DNA of 31,011 nt from CAYJPV01 sp964396055 (GCA_964396055.1 CAYNDV010000046.1:1-31011), one strand, 5' to 3'. Counted from the stretch's first letter, positions 16,438 to 24,826 are shown. Notes: generated by a model from the sequence alone, not told the origin. Program-made: numbers and translations.

Positions 16438-17823
16438 ATGAGTCATCGCGCACCCGATCTCCCGCGGACGCTGACCTTCCGCGATCTCCTGCTGCTCAAG
16501 CTGGTGGCCATCGTCAACGTGAGCCTGCTGCCGCCGGTGGCCGGGCTGGGACGGCCGGCGCTCTGGATGTGGGGGGCGGCGTTCGTGCTGTTCTTCATCC
16601 CTGAAGTCGTGGCGGTGCTGTCGCTGTCGAGACGCTTCCCGGAAGAAGGCGGGCTCTACACGTGGGCGAACCGGCAATTCGGCACCACGCACGGGTTCAT
16701 CTCGGGCTGGTATTACTGGACCGGCAACCTGTTCTACTTTCCGATGCAGCTGGTCTACCTGGCCGGGGTGCTGGCCTACGCCCTGTACGGGGCCGGCAGC
16801 ACGGCCGTCGATGACAAGACGTTCGTGGCGGGCGTGGCGCTCGGCTGGCTGGCCCTGGTGACCGCCGTCAACTTCGTCGGCCTGGGCGTCGGCAAGTGGC
16901 TGCCGAACGTGGGGGCGGTCTGCACGGCCGTCACGGCCGTGCTCATTGCGAGCGCAGGCGTGGTGGCGTGGCGGACGGGGGCTGCCGTGCCGGCGACGAC
17001 GACGGTGCCGACCCCGGGCGAGATCTTCTCGGGGCTCAGCGTCATGTGTTTCGCGTTCATGGGCGTGGAGCTGGCTTCCACGATGGGGAGCGAGATCAAG
17101 CACCCGGAACGGGACCTGCCGCGGGCCGCGATGACGGCAGGCGTGCTGACGCTGGCGGTCTACATCGCGGTGACGTGGGCCCTGCAGCAACTGCTGCCCC
17201 CAGGCGACATCGGCGCCATCCAGGGCATCCTGCAGGGCGTCGACCTCGGCACGCGGCGCCTCGGGCTCGAGTGGTTCGCCACGCCGCTGGCCATCGTGAT
17301 GGCGGTCTCCCTGGCCGGGGGCCTGGCCGCCTGGTACGCGGGCGCCACGCGCATCCCGTTCGTGGCCGGCTTCAACGACGCGCTGCCGTCCGCGCTGGGC
17401 CGCGTGCACCCACGCTGGGGGTCCCCGTGGGTGGCGCTGCTCACGCAGGGTGCGCTCACGCTGGGCTTCATCGCGATCACGATGTGGGGATCCACGGTGC
17501 GGGAGGGATACCAGGTCCTGCTGCGGTCGTCGGTGATCACGACCCTGATCCCGTTCAGCTACATGTTCGTCGGCCTGATCAGGCTGCGCGACGAGCCGGC
17601 CTGGAAGCGCGTGGCGGGCCTGGTGGGACTGCTGGTGAGCCTCGTGGGCATGGCCGCCGCCTTTGTGCCCGGTGAGGACGTGACGAGCGTCGCCCGGTAC
17701 GAGGTGAAACTCGTGAGCGGATCGCTGTTGCCCCTGGCCGTGGGCCTGGTCTTCTTCATCCGCGCCCGGCGGCGGGTGCGGCGGATCGGGGCCGGCGTCA
17801 CCGAGGTCGTCGAACCCGCCTGA
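16438..17823 (+). CDS. APC-superfamily permease
   Basis: A 461-residue integral membrane transporter of the amino acid-polyamine-organocation superfamily, with about twelve hydrophobic segments. The conserved FPEEGGLYTWANRQFG after the second helix is the amino-acid-permease consensus, and GVELASTMGSEIKHPERDLPRA is the conserved mid-protein loop (FxGxE...EIxxPxRxxPRA). Proton- or substrate-coupled uptake of an amino acid or amine is the family expectation; nothing in the neighbourhood confirms a substrate. The ATG at 16438 is the first start in frame; TAGAAT at 16396-16401 could be its -10, but no -35 is clear. It converges with the Gfo/Idh/MocA gene across two palindromes. Confidence 0.9.
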   Translation: MSHRAPDLPRTLTFRDLLLLKLVAIVNVSLLPPVAGLGRPALWMWGAAFVLFFIPEVVAVLSLSRRFPEEGGLYTWANRQFGTTHGFISGWYYWTGNLFYFPMQLVYLAGVLAYALYGAGSTAVDDKTFVAGVALGWLALVTAVNFVGLGVGKWLPNVGAVCTAVTAVLIASAGVVAWRTGAAVPATTTVPTPGEIFSGLSVMCFAFMGVELASTMGSEIKHPERDLPRAAMTAGVLTLAVYIAVTWALQQLLPPGDIGAIQGILQGVDLGTRRLGLEWFATPLAIVMAVSLAGGLAAWYAGATRIPFVAGFNDALPSALGRVHPRWGSPWVALLTQGALTLGFIAITMWGSTVREGYQVLLRSSVITTLIPFSYMFVGLIRLRDEPAWKRVAGLVGLLVSLVGMAAAFVPGEDVTSVARYEVKLVSGSLLPLAVGLVFFIRARRRVRRIGAGVTEVVEPA

Positions 17824-17825
17824 CC

Positions 17826-17850
17826 GGAAAAGGGGCCAGGCCCCTTTTCC
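17826..17850. terminator. Palindrome 1, bidirectional terminator or REP-like element
   Basis: Perfect 12-bp arms GGAAAAGGGGCC and GGCCCCTTTTCC around one central A. It starts 3 bp after the permease stop and lies between convergent genes. The A4/T4 ends suit a two-way terminator; the copy at 17864-17888 suggests a dispersed repeat family. Confidence 0.7.
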
Positions 17851-17863
17851 GCGCGGCCGGTCC

Positions 17864-17888
17864 GGAAAAGGGGCCTGGCCCCTTTTCC
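17864..17888. terminator. Palindrome 2, inverted copy of palindrome 1
   Basis: Same 12-bp arms as palindrome 1 with a central T in place of A, so it is the exact reverse complement of the first, 13 bp away. It ends 12 bp before the stop of the Gfo/Idh/MocA gene. Confidence 0.7.
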
Positions 17889-17900
17889 AGGCTCCTGTTC

Positions 17901-18971
17901 CTACAGCTCGATCACCTTGCCGGTGCGCGCCGACTCGTCGGCGGCCAGGACAATGCGCAGGCTGTTGACCGCGTCGCCCATGTGATCCGACAAATCCAGG
18001 TTCTCGGTGATGGCGCGCAGGAAGTACCGCTGCTCGCGCGCGCACAGCTCGTTGTGGTCCGGCTCGTCGCTCATGTCGACGATCTCGTCGGGCCTGGCGA
18101 ACGTGCCGTCGGCGTTGGTGGCCGCGTGGTGCACCAGCAGCGACTCGGTCTTCGAGTGCGAGTCGATGTCCGACGACTTCTTGTCGCCGGTGGCCTTCGT
18201 CGCGACGATGCTCACGCATCCGTCCGGCCCGACGACATCCTTCACGAAGAACGCCGTCTCGCTCATCATCGGGCCCCAGCCGGCCTCGTACCAGCCCACG
18301 GAGCCGTCCGCGAACACCACCTGCAGCTGCCCGTAGTTGTACATGCCCGCCGGAATTTCCTCCGTCAGACGGGCGCCGATCGCGGTGACGCGCACGGGGT
18401 GCGAGCGCGTCATCAGGCACATCACGTCCACGTAGTGCACGCCGCAGTCGACAATCGGCGACATCGACTGCATCAGTGACTTGTGGGTCTTCCACTGCGT
18501 GCCGGCGCTCTGCTGATTGAGGTTCATGCGCATGACCAGCGGCTTGCCGAGGGTCTGCGCGATCTCGATGAACTTCAGCCAGGAGGGGTGGTGGCGCAGG
18601 ATGTAGCCGATGACCAGTTTGCGGCCGGCCCGCGTGGCCTCGGCCACGACGTGCTCGGCCTCGGGCACGGTGGTGGCGATCGGCTTCTCGACGAACACGT
18701 GCGCGCCGGCCGCGAACGCCTTCAGCGTGAGGGCGGCGTGGGTGTCGGGATACGTGCAGATGGCGACGCAATCGGGCCTGGCCGCCGCCAGCGCGGCGTC
18801 GTAGTCGTCGAACTCCGGCACCCCGCCGAGTTCGGCCGCCAGCCGCGACCGGTTGCCGGGGAACTTGTCGACGAGACCCACCAGCTCGAATCCCGGGATC
18901 CCGTGGTACGCCTTCGCGTGGGACGACCCCATGTTGCCGCAGCCGACGACGATCGTTTTCAGGCGAGTCAT
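17901..18971 (-). CDS. Gfo/Idh/MocA-family oxidoreductase
   Basis: A 356-residue NAD(P)-dependent oxidoreductase of the kind that acts on sugars, inositols or amino sugars. The Rossmann motif GCGNMGSSH is at residues 10-18, EKP at 95-97 and GVHYVDVM (catalytic H179 and D182) in the C-terminal alpha/beta domain. No signal peptide or Tat motif, so it is cytoplasmic. The ATG at 18971 gives the standard short N-terminus. It is monocistronic, convergent with the permease and divergent from the type III PKS cluster (111 bp apart). Sugar-acid or glycan-derived substrates fit the window, but none is shown by sequence. Confidence 0.9.
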   Translation of the reverse strand: MTRLKTIVVGCGNMGSSHAKAYHGIPGFELVGLVDKFPGNRSRLAAELGGVPEFDDYDAALAAARPDCVAICTYPDTHAALTLKAFAAGAHVFVEKPIATTVPEAEHVVAEATRAGRKLVIGYILRHHPSWLKFIEIAQTLGKPLVMRMNLNQQSAGTQWKTHKSLMQSMSPIVDCGVHYVDVMCLMTRSHPVRVTAIGARLTEEIPAGMYNYGQLQVVFADGSVGWYEAGWGPMMSETAFFVKDVVGPDGCVSIVATKATGDKKSSDIDSHSKTESLLVHHAATNADGTFARPDEIVDMSDEPDHNELCAREQRYFLRAITENLDLSDHMGDAVNSLRIVLAADESARTGKVIEL

Positions 18972-19068
18972 GTGTGCACTCCGAGGATGTGAACCCTCAG
19001 GATACCGCCGCCGCACACTCCCGTCGAGCGGGTGGTGAGAATCCCATCGCCGCCCTGCCCGTCTCCGA

Positions 19069-19074
19069 TACGAT
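19069..19074 (+). promoter_or_regulatory. -10-like hexamer close to the methyltransferase start
   Basis: TACGAT lies 8 bp before the GTG at 19083. If used, transcription would begin at about the start codon, giving a leaderless mRNA. No good -35 is visible. Confidence 0.3.
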
Positions 19075-19082
19075 GATGGGCG

Positions 19083-19799
19083 GTGATCCCAGACCTGCGA
19101 ACCCGGCACCGCGAGGCCGAGCTGATGGACCAGCCGGACCTCGACGAAGCCGAGCACCACCGCGCCCTGACTGCGCTCGGCCGGGCCAACGTCGCCAGCC
19201 GGACCGCGGCCTCGCTCTGGCCCGCCATCCGGCGCGCGGCCCTGGCCAACCCGGACCGGCCGGTGCGCGTGCTCGACGTGGCCGCCGGCGGCGGGCAGGT
19301 GGCCATTGCGCTGGCCCGCCGCGCCGTGGGGGCGGGACTGGCCCTCGAGGTGATCGGCGGCGACGCGAGTCCGGTGGCCGTGCGCCATGCCCGCACCTTG
19401 GCGGCCCGGGCCGGCGTCCAACGAGTGGAGTTCCGGCAATTCGATGCGCACGGCGACGCGTGGCCGACCGGCATCGACGTGGTGGTGAGCACGCTGTTCC
19501 TCCACCACCTGGACGACGGGGACGCCGTGGCCCTGCTCGCGAGGATGCGGGCGGCCGCCGGCGCGCTGGTGCTGGTGTCCGACATCCGCCGGTCGCGGCT
19601 GGGTTACCTGTTCGCGGCCGTCGGATGCCGTCTGCTGTCGCGGTCGCGCGTGTTTCACATCGATGGCACGCGGTCGGTTCGTGCGGCCTTCACGGCCGCG
19701 GAGGCGGGGGAATTGGCGCGACAGGCGGGCATGTTCACCGCGCGGGTCACCACCCACTGGCCGCAGCGCTGGCTGGTGACATGGGAGCGGGATCGTTGA
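19083..19799 (+). CDS. Class I SAM-dependent methyltransferase of the type III PKS cluster
   Basis: A 238-residue methyltransferase with motif I VRVLDVAAGGGQVA at residues 61-74, an acidic residue after the second strand (GGDAS), and a post-motif VSTLFLHHLDD. I chose the GTG at 19083 because the conserved ELMDQPDLD block of this family lies inside the N-terminus; a start at 19125 (MDQPDLDEAEHH) would cut it. Genes of this type stand next to type III PKS genes and are thought to methylate the polyketide product, like SrsB in Streptomyces alkylresorcinol synthesis. The stop overlaps the FAD oxidoreductase start (TGATG). Exact target atom unknown. Confidence 0.85.
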   Translation: MIPDLRTRHREAELMDQPDLDEAEHHRALTALGRANVASRTAASLWPAIRRAALANPDRPVRVLDVAAGGGQVAIALARRAVGAGLALEVIGGDASPVAVRHARTLAARAGVQRVEFRQFDAHGDAWPTGIDVVVSTLFLHHLDDGDAVALLARMRAAAGALVLVSDIRRSRLGYLFAAVGCRLLSRSRVFHIDGTRSVRAAFTAAEAGELARQAGMFTARVTTHWPQRWLVTWERDR

Positions 19800-20953
19800 T
19801 GACACAGGCCACATGGGACGTTGTCGTGATTGGGGCCGGCCCGGCCGGCTCGGTTGCGGCACACCTGATGGCACGCCAGGGGGCCCGGGTGCTGCTGGTG
19901 GAGCGCAAGGCCTTCCCGCGCGCCAAGGTCTGTGGCGGCTGCCTGAACGGCGTCGCCGTCGCGGTGCTGGATCGCATGGGACTCGGCGCGCGTGTGCGCG
20001 CCCTCGGGGCGCGGCCCCTGTCCGGCATCACGCTGCACCACGGCGCGCGAGAAGCCCACCTCTCGGTGCCGCCCGGGCTCGCCGTGACCCGGGCCGCGCT
20101 GGATGCCAGCCTCGTTGAAGCTGCCGTGGACGCGGGCGCCACGTTCGCGCCGGAGACGGCCGCGTTGCTGCTGGACGAAGGCGACACGGCCGCGCACGAC
20201 GGCTGGAGACAGGTGGCCCTGCAGCCGCGCCACACCCCTGCCGCGATCGTGCGGGCCCGCGTGGTGCTGGCGGCCGACGGCCTCACGCACAGCTCGCTGC
20301 GCGAATGCGGCGCGTTCCGCAGCACCCTGGCCCGGAACGCCCGCGTGGGCATCGGGAGCCTCTGCCGGGCGGGCGCCGTCAGCACCCGGCGCGGCACCAT
20401 CACCATGGCCATCGGGCGCAGCGGGTACGTGGGTGCCGTCGAGGTCGAGGACGGCCGGGTCAACGTCGCGGCCGCCGTCGACGCGTGCGTGCTCAAGGCG
20501 TCTGGCCACCCGGCCGCCGCCATCGCGGCGCTCCTCGAGAGCGCCCGCGTTCCGCACGAACCCGGCCTGCTCGAAGACGTCGAGTGGACCGGCACGGTTT
20601 CGTTGACGCGCCGGCTGCCGCGGCCCGCCTCGCGCCGCGTCTTCGTGCTGGGCGATGCGGCCGGGTATGTCGAGCCATTCACGGGCGAAGGCATGGCCTG
20701 GGCGTTTGCCGCCGCCGAAGCCGTGGCACCCCTGGCGGCCGAGGCCGTCGCACACTGGCACGACGGCCTCTCGGCCGCCTGGCAGTCCGCCTACACGCGG
20801 CGCGTACGACGGGAGCAGCGCTGGTGCCGCATCATCGCCAGCGGGCTCCGCGTGCCGCCGGTGGTGTCCGTCGTTATCGCGGCGCTGCAGCACCGGCCGG
20901 AACTGGCGCGGCCCGTGCTGGCGCACCTGAACCCCCGCCCACCGGCGTCCTGA
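19799..20953 (+). CDS. FAD-dependent oxidoreductase, geranylgeranyl reductase/hydroxylase-like
   Basis: A 384-residue flavoprotein. The FAD-binding VVVIGAGPAGSVAAHLMARQ is at residues 8-27, a KVCGGCLN segment at 43-50, and the second FAD motif LGDAAGYVEPFTGEGMAW from about 284. These place it with the geranylgeranyl-reductase-like / aromatic hydroxylase group of flavoproteins. In comparable type III PKS operons (SrsC) the flavoprotein hydroxylates the resorcinol ring to give a quinone; reduction of an acyl chain is the alternative. It overlaps the methyltransferase gene and lies 8 bp before the PKS gene, so the three form one operon. Confidence 0.87.
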   Translation: MTQATWDVVVIGAGPAGSVAAHLMARQGARVLLVERKAFPRAKVCGGCLNGVAVAVLDRMGLGARVRALGARPLSGITLHHGAREAHLSVPPGLAVTRAALDASLVEAAVDAGATFAPETAALLLDEGDTAAHDGWRQVALQPRHTPAAIVRARVVLAADGLTHSSLRECGAFRSTLARNARVGIGSLCRAGAVSTRRGTITMAIGRSGYVGAVEVEDGRVNVAAAVDACVLKASGHPAAAIAALLESARVPHEPGLLEDVEWTGTVSLTRRLPRPASRRVFVLGDAAGYVEPFTGEGMAWAFAAAEAVAPLAAEAVAHWHDGLSAAWQSAYTRRVRREQRWCRIIASGLRVPPVVSVVIAALQHRPELARPVLAHLNPRPPAS

Positions 20954-20961
20954 GGTCCGGC

Positions 20962-22071
20962 ATGTCCTTCTTCATCCACGGCATCGGCACGGCGTCGCCA
21001 CCCCACGCGATTGCCCAGGACGGTGCGGCAGCTCTGGCGCGGCAGTTCGGCTGCACCACCGACGAGCAGGTGCGGCAGCTCCGGGCGCTGCACAGGATGA
21101 CGCGCGTGAAGAAGCGGCACAGCGTCCTGCTGGAGGCGGGGACGGGCGAACCCGGCGACGAGGCGCGGCAGTCGTTCTTCCCGCCGATGAGCGGGCCGGG
21201 TGACCGCGGCCCGACGACGGCCGCCCGCATGGCGCGCTACGAGCAGGAGGCGCCGGCGCTGGGGGCCGCCGCCGCCCGCGCCGCGCTGGCCGACGCCGGG
21301 TGGGCGCCCGGCGACGTCACGCACCTGGTATCGGTGTCGTGCACCGGCTTTGCGGCGCCGAACTTCGATCTCGGCCTCGTGCGGGCGCTCGGCCTGCGGC
21401 GCACCGTGGAGCGCACCCACGTCGGGTTCATGGGATGCCATGGGGCCCTCAACGGCCTGCGCGTGGCCCGCGGGTACGCGGACAGCGACCCCTCCGCGCG
21501 GATCCTCGTCTGCGCCGTCGAGTTGTGCAGCCTCCACTACCAGTACGGCTGGAGCGGTGACTGGCTGGTGTCGAACGCGATCTTCGCCGATGGCGCGGCC
21601 GCGCTCGCCGGGGGCGCCGCGCGGCCGGCCGGATCCCCGTGGGCCCTGACGCGCAGCGGCGCGGCGCTGCTCGAGGATTCGGCCGAGTTGATGAGCTGGC
21701 GCATCGGCAACCACGGGTTCGAAATGGGGTTGTCGGCACGCGTGCCCGGCGTGATCGAGCGCGAGCTGCGCCCCTGGCTCGACGGCTGGCTCGGCGAGCA
21801 GGGTCTCTCGACCGGGTCTGTCGCGACGTGGGCCGTGCACCCCGGCGGGCCCCGCATCCTCGAGTCGGTGGCCCAGGCCACGGGCATCGCGCCCGCCGAC
21901 TACGCGATCTCGCAGGAGGTGCTGGGCGAGTTCGGCAACATGTCGTCGCCCACCATCCTCTTCATCCTCGAGCGGCTGCGGCGGCGGGCCGCACCCCTGC
22001 CCTGCCTGGCCCTGGGGTTTGGTCCGGGGCTGGCCGTCGAAGCCGCGCTCTTCGGAGTCGGGACGAATTAG
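20962..22071 (+). CDS. Type III polyketide synthase
   Basis: A 369-residue chalcone-synthase-like homodimeric ketosynthase that extends an acyl-CoA with malonyl-CoA. The catalytic triad is intact: C159 in HVGFMGCHGALNG, H293 in WAVHPGGPRIL and N326 in FGNMSSPTILF. GFGPG at 352-356 is the family C-terminal loop. The C159 surround (GFMGCHGA) fits the bacterial alkylresorcinol/alkylpyrone synthases rather than plant chalcone synthases. The ATG at 20962 is preceded by TGAGGTCC. With the neighbouring methyltransferase and flavoprotein upstream and an acyl-CoA synthetase 77 bp downstream, the product is probably a long-chain alkylresorcinol, alkylquinone or alkylpyrone, perhaps a membrane lipid. 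Product type is inference. Confidence 0.94.
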   Translation: MSFFIHGIGTASPPHAIAQDGAAALARQFGCTTDEQVRQLRALHRMTRVKKRHSVLLEAGTGEPGDEARQSFFPPMSGPGDRGPTTAARMARYEQEAPALGAAAARAALADAGWAPGDVTHLVSVSCTGFAAPNFDLGLVRALGLRRTVERTHVGFMGCHGALNGLRVARGYADSDPSARILVCAVELCSLHYQYGWSGDWLVSNAIFADGAAALAGGAARPAGSPWALTRSGAALLEDSAELMSWRIGNHGFEMGLSARVPGVIERELRPWLDGWLGEQGLSTGSVATWAVHPGGPRILESVAQATGIAPADYAISQEVLGEFGNMSSPTILFILERLRRRAAPLPCLALGFGPGLAVEAALFGVGTN

Positions 22072-22148
22072 GTGCGGAAGGCCTCGTCGCATACAATCCT
22101 GTCTTCCCTCTCCGTCCCCGGCGGGCGGAGCCGGTTCGTTCCGACCCG

Positions 22149-23714
22149 ATGTCTGCCCATCTGATCGATCTCGTCCGCGAACGTGTCGCCCGCTACGGCG
22201 ATCGCCCTGCCCAGCGCGTCCAGCGCGACGGCCGGTGGCAGACCACGAGTTGGCGCGAGCTGGGCCGCGTCATGGACGGCTGCGCACGGGCCCTCATCGG
22301 CGCCGGGCACCAGTCCGGCGCAATGGTGGGCCTCTACGCCCGCAACATGCCGGAGTGGACCCAGGCCGACTTCGGCATCCTCGCGGCGCGCGGCGTGAGC
22401 GTGCCGATCTATCCCACGAGCGCCCCGGACCAGGTGCGCTACATCCTGCGCGACGCCGGGATCCGGCTGCTGTTCGCGGGCGAGCAACCCCAGTTCGATC
22501 ACGCGCTGACGCTCCTGGCCGAGGGCCTGATCGATCGGATCGTCGCCCTCGATGCAGAGGTGGACCTGCGCGGCTGCGACCGGGCGTGCCACTTCCGCGA
22601 TTTCGTGGCTTCGGGGACCGATGCCGACGGCCGGGAACTGGACGCGCGCGCCGCGCACCGCCGGATGGACGACCTCCTGACGCTCATCTACACCTCGGGC
22701 ACCACGGGGGAGCCCAAGGGCGTGATGCTGGACTTCGCCAACGTGGCCGCGTGCTTCGTGATGCACGACCGCCGCATCGAGCTCGGCGAGCGCGACGTGT
22801 CGTTGTGCATGCTGCCCCTCAGTCACGTGTTCGAGCGCGTCTGGACCTGGTACGTGCTGTACCGGGGCGCCGAGAACGTCTACATCCGNNNNNNNNNNNN
22901 NNNNNNNNNNNNNNNNNNNNNNNNNNNNNNNNNNNNNNNNNNNNNNNNNNNNNNNNNNNNNNNNNNNNNNNNNNNNNNNNNNNNNNNNGTGAACCTGTTC
23001 TTCCAGGCCCTGGGTTTCCCGATCACCCACGGCTACGGGCTCACCGAAACCACGGCCACTGTGTGCTGCTACGAGCGCGATCGGTTCACGCTGGGGTCCG
23101 TCGGCACGCCGCTGGACGGCATCGAGGTGAAGCTCGGCGAGCACAACGAGCTGCTGGTGCGCGCCGCCACCGTGATGCGCGGCTATTACCGGAAGCCCGA
23201 GGCCACGCGCGACGTGCTGACCCCGGACGGCTTCCTGCGCACCGGCGACAAATGCGAGATCGACGCCGGCGGGAACATCTACTTCGTCGAGCGCATCAAG
23301 GAGCTGATGAAGACCTCCAACGGCCAGTACGTGGCGCCGCAGCTGGTGGAGGGCACCCTGGCCCGGGATCCGTTGATCGAACAGGTGGCCGTGGTGGCCG
23401 ATGCCCGGCACTTCGTGTCGGCACTGGTCGTGCCGTCGTTCGAGCGGCTGGAGGCGTACGCCCGCTCGCTCAACCTCCAGTGGCAGACACAGGCGGACCT
23501 GCTGCGGCACTCGGCCATCGTCGAGTTGTTCGACGCGCGTATCCAGGAACTGCAGCGCGAGCTCGCACGGTTCCAGCAGGTGAAGAAGTTCACGCTGCTG
23601 CCGCGAGCCTTCTCGGTGGAAACGGGCGAACTCACCCCGACCCTGAAGCTGCGCCGCCGGACCATCGAGTCGAACTACCGCGACGAAATCGAGGGCATGT
23701 ACGCCGCCGGCTGA
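22149..23714 (+). CDS. Long-chain acyl-CoA synthetase (AMP-forming), N gap inside
   Basis: An adenylate-forming ligase that activates fatty acids to acyl-CoA. The P-loop YTSGTTGEPKGVM lies near residue 181, GYGLTETTATVC is the A5-type motif, LRTGDKCEID is the conserved hinge-side aspartate region, and the C-terminal lysine region is LTPTLKLRRR. The start at 22149 is preceded by TACAAT at 22091-22096, a possible -10. The gap at 22889-22988 removes the stretch before the FFQALGFPI segment. In homologues this part spans roughly a hundred residues, so the true gap is probably longer than 100 bases. It may supply the starter acyl-CoA for the type III PKS, or serve general lipid metabolism. Confidence 0.9.
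   Translation: MSAHLIDLVRERVARYGDRPAQRVQRDGRWQTTSWRELGRVMDGCARALIGAGHQSGAMVGLYARNMPEWTQADFGILAARGVSVPIYPTSAPDQVRYILRDAGIRLLFAGEQPQFDHALTLLAEGLIDRIVALDAEVDLRGCDRACHFRDFVASGTDADGRELDARAAHRRMDDLLTLIYTSGTTGEPKGVMLDFANVAACFVMHDRRIELGERDVSLCMLPLSHVFERVWTWYVLYRGAENVYIXXXXXXXXXXXXXXXXXXXXXXXXXXXXXXXXXXVNLFFQALGFPITHGYGLTETTATVCCYERDRFTLGSVGTPLDGIEVKLGEHNELLVRAATVMRGYYRKPEATRDVLTPDGFLRTGDKCEIDAGGNIYFVERIKELMKTSNGQYVAPQLVEGTLARDPLIEQVAVVADARHFVSALVVPSFERLEAYARSLNLQWQTQADLLRHSAIVELFDARIQELQRELARFQQVKKFTLLPRAFSVETGELTPTLKLRRRTIESNYRDEIEGMYAAG
22889..22988. other. Assembly gap (100 N) inside acyl-CoA synthetase
   Basis: The left side ends two bases into an arginine codon (CGN) and the right side resumes on a codon start, so the true length should be 1 modulo 3. 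Family comparison suggests about 300 bases or more are missing. Confidence 0.95.
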
Positions 23715-23724
23715 CGGGCACGCC

Positions 23725-23743
23725 AATCAATCCGGGATTGATT
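23725..23743. repeat. 19-bp perfect inverted repeat
   Basis: AATCAATCC and GGATTGATT flank a central G, 10 bp after the acyl-CoA synthetase stop and 60 bp before the next start. It could be a short terminator stem (7 bp, loop CCGGG) or an operator for the DUF4097 gene. No T-tract follows. Confidence 0.45.
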
Positions 23744-23803
23744 CACAGGCGGGCAACACCGGGCGGGGTTTCTCCGTCCAATGAGGGCGGAGGGGTGTTT
23801 GCC

Positions 23804-24802
23804 ATGAGTCTGGTCCATCTGCCGCGATTGTCGTTCCTGGCCGTCCTCGCCGGGGTGTCCCTGTTGCTGCTCCCGCTGCCTGCCGACGCCCAGGTCCGCG
23901 AGGGGTCCTTCGAGCGCACGCTCCAGGTGACGGGCGCCGTCGACCTGGACGTGCAGTCGGGGTCGGGCCGGATCCTGGTCTCGCCTGGCGCCTCCGGCAC
24001 CGTGCGGGTGTCCGCCCGCATCCGGGGCGACAACGCCTGGTTCTCCGCCGCCGATGTCGAGAAACGGATTCGCCAGATCGAGCAGAACCCGCCCGTGGAC
24101 CAGCAGGGCAACGTCATCCGGATCGGCCGGTTCGCCGACGAGGACCTGGTCCGCAACATCTCGATCAGCTACGACATCACCGTGCCGGCGCAGACGAAAC
24201 TGGGCGCCCGGACCGGCTCGGGCAGCATCGAGGTCGGGGCCATCGCGGGCCCGGCCTCGCTGAAGAGCGGGTCGGGCAGCGTCACCGTCGGCCGTGTCGG
24301 CGGCCAGGTGGACGTATCGACCGGATCGGGCAGCATCGAGGTGGAGGGCGCCGCGAGCCTCGAGGCGCGGTCCGGAAGCGGTTCAATCCGCGCCAGCGCC
24401 GTGGCCGGCCCCGCGTCGGCCAATGCCGGGTCTGGCAGCATCACCCTTGCGCAGACCGGCAAGGGCGACGTGGCCGCGACGACCGGCTCGGGCAGCATCC
24501 GGCTGACGGGCGTCGATGGTGGGGCCCGCGTCAAGAGCGGCAGCGGCAGCATCCGCATCGACGGCCGGCCGTCGGGACCGTGGTCGGTCCACGTCGCATC
24601 GGGCGGCATCACGCTGACCCTGCCGCCGGACGCCGCGTTCGATCTCGACGCGGAGAGCAACTCGGGCAATATCGACTCGGTGCACCCCGTCACGATGACG
24701 GTCACCGGCAAGGTGGACAAGCGCCACGTCGTGGGCAAGGTGCGCGGCGGCGGTCCGCTGGTCGACGTGCGCGCGTCCTCCGGCGACATCACGATCCGGT
24801 AG
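23804..24802 (+). CDS. Exported DUF4097-type beta-strand repeat protein
   Basis: A 332-residue protein with GGAGG at 23789-23793 and a clear signal peptide (FLAVLAGVSLLLLPLPADAQ). The body is built from about eleven short beta repeats with a period of 17-18 residues, each marked by GSGSI or a variant (TGSGSIEV, SGSGSVTV, AGSGSITL, SGSGSIRI, later SGGITL and SGNIDS), typical of DUF4097 / adhesin-like beta-helix folds. A 45-residue insert (DNAWFSAADVEKRI to VRNISIS) separates repeat 1 from the rest. The role is unknown; family members are periplasmic or cell-surface and often lie near envelope-stress or anti-sigma genes, none of which is visible here. Confidence 0.88.
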   Translation: MSLVHLPRLSFLAVLAGVSLLLLPLPADAQVREGSFERTLQVTGAVDLDVQSGSGRILVSPGASGTVRVSARIRGDNAWFSAADVEKRIRQIEQNPPVDQQGNVIRIGRFADEDLVRNISISYDITVPAQTKLGARTGSGSIEVGAIAGPASLKSGSGSVTVGRVGGQVDVSTGSGSIEVEGAASLEARSGSGSIRASAVAGPASANAGSGSITLAQTGKGDVAATTGSGSIRLTGVDGGARVKSGSGSIRIDGRPSGPWSVHVASGGITLTLPPDAAFDLDAESNSGNIDSVHPVTMTVTGKVDKRHVVGKVRGGGPLVDVRASSGDITIR

Positions 24803-24826
24803 TTCCGGCGCGCCCGGCCCGGCGGG

